Shown here: positions 42,853 to 48,824 of the stretch, in pieces | Numbering within the stretch: position 1 is the first letter of the stretch | How the letters are laid out: each line of letters opens with the position of its first letter | Assembly: GCA_020851735.1 (NCBI GenBank) | Contig: JADZCD010000040.1 | Span: forward strand, 1-48,824 | Direction: 5' to 3' | DNA length: 48,824 nucleotides | Source of the DNA: Phycisphaeraceae bacterium | GTDB taxonomy: Bacteria > Planctomycetota > Phycisphaerae > Phycisphaerales > Phycisphaeraceae | Notes under the pieces: generated by a model | Told to the model about the DNA's origin: nothing | The model's input: the letters and a program-made list of their open reading frames with translations, nothing else | Databases searched by the model: none | Translations under genes and position numbers: made by a program

Positions 42853-44181
42853 TTAAGCCAACGCCGCCAGCTCCGCCAGCGCTCCATCGATCGCCGTCAG
42901 CGTGCGCTTGGCCGCCGCTTCGTTGGGGATCGCCATCGCCGCCAGTTCACGCTTGAGCCCCCGCAGTTCCGCGGCGTAATCCCGCCGCTGCTCAGCCGTC
43001 ATCCGATCCCGCAGATACAGCGGCGGGCCCGGCACGGACGGATTCTTGTCCCAGATCAGCGGCTCCAACGACAGCGGCCCCTGCCCGACTTTGTACGTCG
43101 ACCGCGACAGGTACGCGTTCTCCCCGCGGATCATCCAGTCCGTCAACTGGTCGTTCTGGCTCCCACTGGTCCCGTACACCCTGGCCACCGCTTGCCTCAC
43201 CGCGTCCACCGGCTTGCCCTGGGGCGCGTTAAGCGCTTGGGCCGCCGCCCGCCAGGACACTTCCTCCACGGGATTGGCGAACGGCCGATAGTACATCTCG
43301 CAGGCCATGCCCCCGTCGGCGAACAGCTGGCTGATGGCCGTGGCGTTGCCTAAGCCCACCGGCACAAACCAGCGCAACCGCTCCCAGTGCTGCGGTGGCT
43401 CAACAAACGTCCCGCCCACGGATCCAAAGGCGCACTTCATGTCCTTGACCAGCTTCGGCCGGATGCCCTTGCGGGCGCTTTGCTCATCGACCTCCACCAG
43501 GTAGTCAAACGCCCCCGACATCCGCAGCACGTGGGCCATTTCCTCCTCTTCGTCCACGCGCAGTCCCCAGCAGGCCGTGCCCACGATCCAGTCCGGGCGC
43601 TGCTGGCGCACATAGGCGCTCGAACGCATCAATATGTCCGCGTGATGCTCGGCGTTGGAGCGCGGCTTGCACTTGGGACACTGGCACCGGCCCTGGTCGG
43701 CCGACTGCATGCTGATCCCGTCGATGCCCCACTTCGGGTCCATCACGAAGTCCAGCACCCGCCTCTGCCAATCCCACGCCGCTGGCTGGTAAGGGCACAT
43801 CACGCTGTGGTTGCTGTCCGAATTGGTCACCTCCGGGTGTTCCTTGATGATCGCGTCAAAACCCCAGGAATAGATGCCCATGCCCGTGACGATCTTGACT
43901 TTCCGCTGATGGGCCGCGGAGGTGAACCGCTGCACCTGTTCCCCGCGCGGGGAAGCTCCCGCCTTGGCCAGATCCGTCGGCCAGGCCCGATCCGCGAACA
44001 GCCCCCACACCGAGTTAATTTCAACGTCCATCTCGCCTTGGGCGTCCAGAAACCTCTCCTGGTCAGCCGTCAACTGCGCGTCCCAGCGAATGCTCGGCCA
44101 AGGCTCGAACGGCGTCGGCTCCGACGCTAAGTCACGCAGCCAGCCGCAGGTCATGCGATAGCGGAATTTATTTTCAGCCAT
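42853..44181 (-). CDS. TIM-barrel glycoside hydrolase-like protein
   Basis: The 442-residue cytoplasmic-looking protein has no signal peptide. MTCGWLRDL, MDVEINSVWGLFADRAWP, KVKIVTGMGIYSWGFDAIIKEHPE, WGIDGISMQSADQGRCQCPKCKP, DWIVGTACWGLR and FDYLVEVDEQ fit successive strands of a (beta/alpha)8 barrel. The CxCPKC segment recalls DUF4838 / alpha-glucuronidase-like and hexosaminidase-like barrels, where it follows an active-site strand. The substrate is unknown. The ATG at 44181 is used; a TTG at 44190 is possible. It is the first gene downstream of the regulator, after a 459-bp gap, and lies 65 bp before the four-domain ASRT-like gene. Confidence 0.65.
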   Translation of the reverse strand: MAENKFRYRMTCGWLRDLASEPTPFEPWPSIRWDAQLTADQERFLDAQGEMDVEINSVWGLFADRAWPTDLAKAGASPRGEQVQRFTSAAHQRKVKIVTGMGIYSWGFDAIIKEHPEVTNSDSNHSVMCPYQPAAWDWQRRVLDFVMDPKWGIDGISMQSADQGRCQCPKCKPRSNAEHHADILMRSSAYVRQQRPDWIVGTACWGLRVDEEEEMAHVLRMSGAFDYLVEVDEQSARKGIRPKLVKDMKCAFGSVGGTFVEPPQHWERLRWFVPVGLGNATAISQLFADGGMACEMYYRPFANPVEEVSWRAAAQALNAPQGKPVDAVRQAVARVYGTSGSQNDQLTDWMIRGENAYLSRSTYKVGQGPLSLEPLIWDKNPSVPGPPLYLRDRMTAEQRRDYAAELRGLKRELAAMAIPNEAAAKRTLTAIDGALAELAALA

Positions 44182-44464
44182 GATGCCCAAACTCTTTCTA
44201 TGGAGTAGAGGTAGTTAAAAACGGATTGATTCATGCACCTCAGCGCCCGCATATCGCACGCGAGGTTTTGCCCAATTGGCCATGGCCAAGACTCCTGTTC
44301 GCAACCAGGTGGATGAGGCGCATCCAGTTGCCTGCCGGGAATTGGCCCTGCCCCAACGGGCCCATCTGAGGTTCAAAACCGCCTTACGGCAGCCCGAGCA
44401 TGCTATCAATGACCGATCAACCATCAAGTTACGTTTTGACCGGATAGCCGATCCCTGTCCCCCC

Positions 44465-44481
44465 TGAAAATTGTCTTTTCA
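44465..44481. promoter_or_regulatory. Inverted repeat TGAAAA-N5-TTTTCA, candidate operator
   Basis: Perfect 6-bp arms around ttgtc, nested within weaker arms cctgaa (44463-44468) and ttcagg (44485-44490). It lies upstream of the TIM-barrel gene and downstream of the XylR-type regulator gene, so it is a reasonable binding site, although it could also be part of the transcript end. Confidence 0.35.
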
Positions 44482-44514
44482 CGATTCAGGCACCCTGGAA
44501 AAACACCGCAGGCG

Positions 44515-44550
44515 TGAAAAATAAAGCCCGGCCGCTCCGCCGGCCTGGGG
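44515..44550 (-). terminator. Intrinsic terminator of the XylR-type regulator
   Basis: On the minus strand a GC-rich stem (ccaggccg with cggccggg, 44549-44527) is followed by CTTTATTTTT. It lies about 90 bp after the regulator's stop codon and in the right orientation. Confidence 0.65.
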
Positions 44551-44640
44551 AGCAAGCGGTCTTTTGCCTGCGCGACGCCCCCAATCCGTATCAGACGCGC
44601 TCAGCCGCCACGCCGCCACAGCCGGCCCGCCGCCGGCCCA

Positions 44641-45771
44641 TCAATCCAGACGCGTGCGCAGCCGGTATTGCGTGGGCGTGATGCCCAATAGATCGCGAAA
44701 ACTCTTGCCCATGATCGACGCATCCGAAAAACCGCACGCCCCGGCAATGCGCGCCAGGTTCCAGTCCGTGTTGTCCAGCATCTCCTTGACCTTCTCCACA
44801 CGCACCCGGCGGATCTCCTCGGCCGGCGACCGATTGAACGCCGCGCGAAAACGCTGCTCCAGCTGCCGCCGGGATATGGTCAGCTGGTCCACCACGTCCT
44901 CCACCCCGATCGGCTTGCCGCAGTTCTGATGAATGTAGCGCACCGCCGCCGCCACGTTCGCGTCGCTGATCGAAAGAATGTCCGACGACTGCCGTCGCAC
45001 CACGCTCAAGGGCGGGACGAACGTCACTTCCCGGGGCGCCGGTTCGCCCTCCAGCAGACGCGCCAAGAGCGCCGCCGCTTCGTAACCGACACGCTCCGCC
45101 GCGATCGCCACGCTGGAGATCGGCACGACCGCGGTCTCGCAGATCATTTCGTCGTCGTCCACACCCACCACCGCCACGTCCTCAGGCACGCGCAGCCCCA
45201 ATTCCTTGCAGGTTTCCACGATCCGGCGGGCCAGGATGTCGTTGGCAGCCAGTAGCCCCGTGGGCTTTTCCATTTCCGCCAGCCACTGATTCAAAGCCGG
45301 ATATTCAACCACCGGCCCAGCCTGGAAATACCATTGTGACGACAGTTCATATCCGAATTGCCGTATCGCCGCGGAAAATCCCTCCGCTCGTTGTTTTGCG
45401 TACCAGTCGCCCTCGTCGCCGAAATACGCGAAACGTTTGATGCCGCAATTCCGCAGGTGCGCCGCCGCCATCTGTCCTATGGCCTGGTGATCGGAAAAAA
45501 CCGAAGGCATCCCGTGGGGCGCAAGATTGTCCCCGACGTTCACCACCGGCAGGCCGCTGTCCATTAGACGCTGATGGAGATCTTCATTGACCACCTGGGC
45601 GATGACGCCCTGAAACGACCTGGGATCAAAGCCGCGGACGATTTCCCAGATCGGCTGAACCTCCCAGCTCCATAGCCGGGCATGCCTGCCGAAACGTAGT
45701 GCTCCCCGAACCACGCCACGCCCGTAGGCCGGTCCAGTGTCTGCGGCAATCAGCACTACAGACTTGCCCAT
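44641..45771 (-). CDS. XylR-type transcriptional regulator (LacI-like sensor, AraC HTH)
   Basis: The 376-residue cytoplasmic regulator is built like E. coli XylR. Residues 1-265 are a periplasmic-binding-protein-like sensor (VVLIAADTGPAYGRGVVRGAL, GVIAQVVNEDL, LPVVNVGDNL, FSDHQAIGQMAAAHL, GLLAANDILARRIVETC, VAVVGVDDDE). Residues ~270-370 are an AraC HTH pair (VEDVVDQLTISRRQLEQRFRAAF, then IAGACGFSDASIMGKSFRDLLGITPTQYR). It should sense a sugar-like ligand and control the minus-strand cluster downstream and perhaps the divergent PEP-CTERM gene. The ATG at 45771 is chosen for GGAGGAG about 8 nt upstream; a TTG two codons earlier is possible. Its own terminator is at 44515-44550, so it is transcribed separately from the cluster. 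Confidence 0.9.
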   Translation of the reverse strand: MGKSVVLIAADTGPAYGRGVVRGALRFGRHARLWSWEVQPIWEIVRGFDPRSFQGVIAQVVNEDLHQRLMDSGLPVVNVGDNLAPHGMPSVFSDHQAIGQMAAAHLRNCGIKRFAYFGDEGDWYAKQRAEGFSAAIRQFGYELSSQWYFQAGPVVEYPALNQWLAEMEKPTGLLAANDILARRIVETCKELGLRVPEDVAVVGVDDDEMICETAVVPISSVAIAAERVGYEAAALLARLLEGEPAPREVTFVPPLSVVRRQSSDILSISDANVAAAVRYIHQNCGKPIGVEDVVDQLTISRRQLEQRFRAAFNRSPAEEIRRVRVEKVKEMLDNTDWNLARIAGACGFSDASIMGKSFRDLLGITPTQYRLRTRLD

Positions 45772-45797
45772 CGTCAATCTCCTCCCATCAACATTGT

Positions 45798-45867
45798 CGT
45801 ATAAAACCCCTTTTCCCGCTAGGGGTTAAGCGTTGCGTGAACCGGAACGGACTGTGCGCAAAACGCT
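45798..45867. promoter_or_regulatory. Divergent regulatory region with two inverted repeats
   Basis: On the minus strand TATACG (45803-45798) is a possible -10 for the regulator, abutted by the inverted repeat aacccc (45805-45810) / ggggtt (45822-45827). A second repeat, agcgttgcg (45829-45837) / cgcaaaacgct (45857-45867), lies toward the plus-strand gene. These are candidate operators for autoregulation and cross-regulation. Confidence 0.4.
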
Positions 45868-46019
45868 CTAGTATTGGCCTAAATCGTGGTCTAGATTAAG
45901 TAAGGACGCGGATGTTTTATTTTGTGCAGCCCTCGATCTGAGCGCTGCCAGGGAACCTTTAGGTCATGCCTTTTCTTGGCAGATTCATGTCTACATTCCT
46001 ATGGAAAGGGGAATTGGCG

Positions 46020-47204
46020 ATGCGAAACCGATGGATTCTCAGTTTGGCCGTGGTTCTGTCGATTCCTGCCTCCGCCCAGGCGGCTCTCTCGGAAAATCTG
46101 GTTAAAGGCGGCGATTTCGAGGATACCAGCTACCTTAAGACCGAAACCGCTCCCGATGGCACCTACGCCCATCGATACAGTGAACAGTACGACCTGGACC
46201 AGAAATGGCTCTGCTATTGGGGCCCGCCCTCCGTGGAACAGGGATTAGGCGGCTTCTCAACTTTTGATGACATCCGCACGCTCGGCGGCACCACCCGCGC
46301 CGAGGTGGACATCGGCAATATGAATCGTTCCGTGGATCCCTTAAATCCAGGCAATCACATCCTGGAGAACTCGATGTTTCGGCCGCAATTCGGCCAATGG
46401 TTCAACGCTCCAGCCAACCAGGTCGCCGGGCCCATGCAGTTCAGCTTCGATTTTTACTACAACGACTGGATGCCCTACGAGGAAGGCAATAATCACATTG
46501 TCGAAGTGAGCCTCTATGGCACCAATTTCCTGCCGCCCGACCAGACCACCGTCATTCACGTCGATAACGCTGCCGGCGACTTCATGTATCCCTTAGGCGA
46601 AGAAGACAACGCCCCCCTCGATGGCGACCTGCTCGTCAAGTTCCGCTGGGGCGCCTGGTGGAACCACAACTCCACCAGCGGCTGGCAGACGGTCTCCACG
46701 GAAACCCCTGACGTCCTCTGGGACGACATTAACTGGGGTTCCTACACCATCACCACGGACCTTACTCAAGACAACCAGTACCAGTATTACGCTCTGATCG
46801 TCTGGTCCGTCACTTACACCGAAGACAACCCCTACTTCTGGCTCTACGGCGGCAAGATCGTGGACACCTTCTCCCAGGGGTTTGACAACTTCAACTTCCA
46901 GGTTTCCGTAGCCCCCTCATTCATCCCCGGCGACTTCAACGGCGACGGCGTCGTGACCCTTTCGGACATCAATCCCTTTAAGTTGGCCCTGACCGATACC
47001 GCCGCCTGGCAGGCTCAATATCCCGATGTCATTTTGACCGAGGTGGATCCCAACGGCGACGGCGTGATCACCTTATCGGACATCAACCCCTTTAAGACGA
47101 TTCTGACTGGCGGCAATGATGCCGCTGTTCCTGAACCGGCCACCGGTGCGCTGTTGCTGGCGGGACTGGTGTTCCTGGCCGGCCGTAACAGATTAATCAA
47201 GTAA
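46020..47204 (+). CDS. Exported protein with dockerin-like EF-hand pair and PEP-CTERM tail
   Basis: The 394-residue protein has a signal peptide (MRNRWILSLAVVLSIPASAQA). The body (~25-300) is Trp/Tyr-rich and probably a carbohydrate-binding-type beta-sandwich (NLVKGGDFEDTSYLK, FDFYYNDWMPYEEGNNHIVEVSLYG). Two calcium-loop repeats follow: GDFNGDGVVTLSDINPFKLAL and DPNGDGVITLSDINPFKTIL, the planctomycete type of dockerin-like repeat. The tail VPEPATGALLLAGLVFLAGRN is a PEP-CTERM signal. The ATG at 46020 is chosen because ggggaa lies about 7 nt upstream and it starts the signal peptide; an in-frame ATG at 45966 would put 18 residues ahead. It is divergent from the XylR-type regulator, so the two may be functionally linked. 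Confidence 0.85.
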   Translation: MRNRWILSLAVVLSIPASAQAALSENLVKGGDFEDTSYLKTETAPDGTYAHRYSEQYDLDQKWLCYWGPPSVEQGLGGFSTFDDIRTLGGTTRAEVDIGNMNRSVDPLNPGNHILENSMFRPQFGQWFNAPANQVAGPMQFSFDFYYNDWMPYEEGNNHIVEVSLYGTNFLPPDQTTVIHVDNAAGDFMYPLGEEDNAPLDGDLLVKFRWGAWWNHNSTSGWQTVSTETPDVLWDDINWGSYTITTDLTQDNQYQYYALIVWSVTYTEDNPYFWLYGGKIVDTFSQGFDNFNFQVSVAPSFIPGDFNGDGVVTLSDINPFKLALTDTAAWQAQYPDVILTEVDPNGDGVITLSDINPFKTILTGGNDAAVPEPATGALLLAGLVFLAGRNRLIK

Positions 47205-47695
47205 ACAGCCGGGGAGTTCTAGGCGTCGCGTTAAGATGGGTTGTCTGGTTTGACAAAAATTTCGTCCCAATGAGTGAAAAACGACGAAAATTATGGCTTA
47301 ACCTATTGCAACCTCTTTTATGTTTGATACATTTTGATTGTCACGGTTATTTGGACGTCGGGTTTGTTGTCTCCAGGGTCAGTGTGTCGAGTGTCGGTAT
47401 CGTTGGCACTCCTGTAATTCGATGGTCTCTGACAATTCAATAGGTCGTTAATTAGAATCGTGAGCGTCTGATACGTGTTCTGCGTTAATCTGGGTAGTCT
47501 GACCAGACATAAAAAACTTGTTCGTGTTATTAGTCATTTTTTTACGTTAGATCGTTGCTTTTGGCCCTTAGCGAGGTAAACTAACTGCAGGTAACAAAGC
47601 CGACATCATGTCGTGCTATCGCAAGTGCGAGGCAGATGTTTCGGCATACAGTTTTACAAATTGGTTCGGCAGCTTTTTAAAAAAGGAGCGACGAG
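47205..47695 (+). promoter_or_regulatory. AT-rich 491-bp intergenic region with candidate promoter
   Basis: This gap before the last PEP-CTERM gene is markedly AT-rich. TTGCAA (47306-47311), a 16-bp spacer and TACATT (47328-47333) form the best promoter candidate. No other gene or repeat was recognised. A leader of more than 300 nt would follow if this promoter is used. AAAAAGGAG precedes the start codon. Confidence 0.35.
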
Positions 47696-48466
47696 ATGAG
47701 AAGGCATGGATTGATGGCTGCTTTGGTGGCTGTGGCCGGCCTGACGGCTGGTCAAGCATTGGGTGCGACGATTTTCCTGTCGACGATGGACAAGGCCACG
47801 ATTGGCACGTCGGCTGTGACGAATCCGAGCATTATTCTCAATGCCGGTCAGACTGTGACGATTCACATGTACGCTGATTTGAATGACGGTCTTGGCGAAG
47901 TCGGCGACCCCTACGAAATTCTGCAGGGTCTCGGCCTCGACGTGATTCCGACCGTGGCGGGCGTGGTGACGTTCTCGAATCTGAATGTGCCCAACTACCA
48001 GGCCAATGCCCCTGCCAAGAAGGGTATTGCTCTTCGCTGGGACACCCAGACTGCCGGCACTTCGGGTGCCAGCATCTCCGGCATGCTTGCCGCTGCCATT
48101 CAGACTCCTGGTGTTGACGCTTACAACAACCCGGTCGACGGCAACGCGACTTACGATGCCGGCTGGGTGGCCAATGTGTCCGGTACCGTTCATCGCTTCC
48201 ACCTCCTGTCCTTCGATGTGACGGGCGTGGCTGGCGCGACCGACGTGTTCCTGACCTCCGGTTCCAAGGACGGCTGGCTCCTCGCTCCGGATTGGGCCGC
48301 TGAAGACATGTTCCTCGGTGCCGGCGATGCGGCTCTGGGCGAAGCTGAACGCACGACTCCTGGCGCTCAGTCCGCTGTGGCCGATCTGCACATCGCGGTT
48401 CCCGAACCCGCCTCCATGAGCCTGCTGGCTCTCGGCGGTCTGGCTCTGGCTCGTCGTCGTCGCTAA
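47696..48466 (+). CDS. PEP-CTERM sorting domain protein, probably highly expressed
   Basis: The 256-residue exported protein has a signal peptide (MRRHGLMAALVAVAGLTAGQALGA), a beta-rich body (SIILNAGQTVTIHMYADLND, GVVTFSNLNVPNY) and the tail IAVPEPASMSLLALGGLALARRRR, a textbook PEP-CTERM signal: PEP box, hydrophobic helix and Arg cluster. The Shine-Dalgarno AAGGAGCGACGAG is strong and about 8 nt from the ATG. Arg and Leu codons near the end (cgtcgtcgtcgc, ctggctctg) and many GGT/GCT codons differ from the other genes and suggest selection for high expression. A strong intrinsic terminator follows at 48527-48563. A structural or matrix role is likely but not shown by sequence. Confidence 0.88.
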   Translation: MRRHGLMAALVAVAGLTAGQALGATIFLSTMDKATIGTSAVTNPSIILNAGQTVTIHMYADLNDGLGEVGDPYEILQGLGLDVIPTVAGVVTFSNLNVPNYQANAPAKKGIALRWDTQTAGTSGASISGMLAAAIQTPGVDAYNNPVDGNATYDAGWVANVSGTVHRFHLLSFDVTGVAGATDVFLTSGSKDGWLLAPDWAAEDMFLGAGDAALGEAERTTPGAQSAVADLHIAVPEPASMSLLALGGLALARRRR

Positions 48467-48526
48467 GTTCTGACGAAGATGGTTAATGATGTCAGCCGCA
48501 ATGCTGACGTCTAAGTAAGCCACATC

Positions 48527-48563
48527 AACCGCCCCCCCTCACAGGGGGGCGGTTGTTTTTTTT
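48527..48563 (+). terminator. Strong intrinsic terminator
   Basis: An 11-bp stem, aaccgcccccc (48527-48537) with ggggggcggtt (48544-48554), a 6-nt loop, then g and eight T's. A smaller hairpin (gtcagc 48491-48496 / gctgac 48503-48508) precedes it. It ends the PEP-CTERM gene at 47696-48466. Confidence 0.92.
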
Positions 48564-48824
48564 CCCCACTCCACGTTTCAACCCCGCTTTGGCTCTTCCC
48601 CTTCCCTCTTTTCTCTACTCTCAACTTCCTTCTCTCCCCCACCTCCCGCCCCAACGGGGCGAAAGACTGTAGCCACAGGTGAAGCCTCGCCCGCCCCAAG
48701 GCGGGCGCAGCGCAACCCGTGATCCCCGTCCCCCTCCCCAACTCCCGCCCCCGCGGGGCGGAGGACGCCCGTCCTCTCTCCTCTCTCCTCTCTACTGTCT
48801 TCTCTCCACCACCTACCCTGTACC
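48564..48824. repeat. Repeat-rich non-coding end of the window
   Basis: Pyrimidine-rich tracts (cttttctctactctc near 48608, tandem tctcctc at 48775-48800) resemble those at the ends of the genes at 36832, 39166 and 40271. Between them are GC hairpins (cgccccaacggggcg near 48649; gcccgccccaaggcgggc near 48691; cgcccccgcggggcg near 48746). I see no gene. Confidence 0.55.

Larger units (their letters stand above)
44182..44640. other. Intergenic region between the regulator and the cluster
   Basis: 459 bp holding the regulator's terminator (44515-44550) and an inverted repeat that may be an operator (44465-44481). A 70-codon minus-strand frame at 44215-44427 has no recognisable features and is not called. 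The promoter of the cluster should lie here; no clear -35/-10 pair was found. Confidence 0.5.

Noticed and set aside
44215..44427. 70-residue minus-strand frame in the gap after the regulator
   Set aside because: No ribosome binding site, motif or conservation signal; its composition is ordinary for random frames.
47250..47275. TTGACA at 47250 as the promoter of the last PEP-CTERM gene
   Set aside because: No acceptable -10 is found 16-18 bp downstream; the TTGCAA/TACATT pair at 47306-47333 is better.

Overview
The window looks like chromosomal DNA from a GC-rich planctomycete, most likely of class Phycisphaerae. Three exported proteins end in PEP-CTERM tails, one of them directly after dockerin-like EF-hand repeats with the planctomycete SDINPF motif. 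A subtilase begins with the LEPR surface-sorting motif found in this phylum. Carbohydrate-type enzymes, XylR-like regulators and dispersed palindromic intergenic repeats fit the same group. No rRNA, tRNA, CRISPR array, integrase or insertion sequence was seen.

Layout. 1-7300: a glycosidase-like protein and pdxA on the minus strand, divergent from a Gfo/Idh/MocA oxidoreductase, two CNNM/CorC-type membrane proteins and a PD-(D/E)XK nuclease-like protein. 7300-13550: a UPF0173 hydrolase, a UbiA prenyltransferase, a HEAT-repeat lipoprotein, an ABC-F ATPase and a sulfatase-fold protein with a degenerate active site. 13550-17570: a visibly AT-richer block with a PEP-CTERM protein and a large LEPR-type subtilase. 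17570-31900: mostly housekeeping genes (purM, fusA, mutL, rsmA) mixed with a pseudo-HAD/UbiA fusion, a ceramidase-like hydrolase, a class III aminotransferase, a methyltransferase, an SGNH hydrolase and a GT2 glycosyltransferase. 31900-36650: an uncharacterised protein, an exported transglutaminase-like protein and NAD(P)HX dehydratase.

36830-45770 is the most unusual part. Six minus-strand genes lie downstream of, and in the same direction as, a XylR-type (LacI-like sensor plus AraC HTH) regulator. They encode a TIM-barrel glycosidase-like protein, a protein with four tandem domains resembling Anabaena sensory rhodopsin transducer (ASRT), two paralogous tandem-GNAT proteins, a two-domain ASRT-like protein and a second ceramidase-like hydrolase. 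I read this as a candidate undescribed sugar-sensing or sugar-derivative-processing locus; the substrate is unknown. The window ends with two more PEP-CTERM proteins, the last with signs of high expression.

The second theme is repeats. Between genes lie several families of short elements bounded by inverted repeats built from 7-9 bp units, with hairpins and conserved cores. Some enter coding sequence: one hairpin encodes the same YPPAEPGA peptide in MutL and in the HAD/UbiA fusion, and pyrimidine-rich tracts supply the stop codons of three minus-strand genes. Several genes without a Shine-Dalgarno sequence have a -10-like hexamer 6-8 nt before the start codon, suggesting leaderless transcripts.
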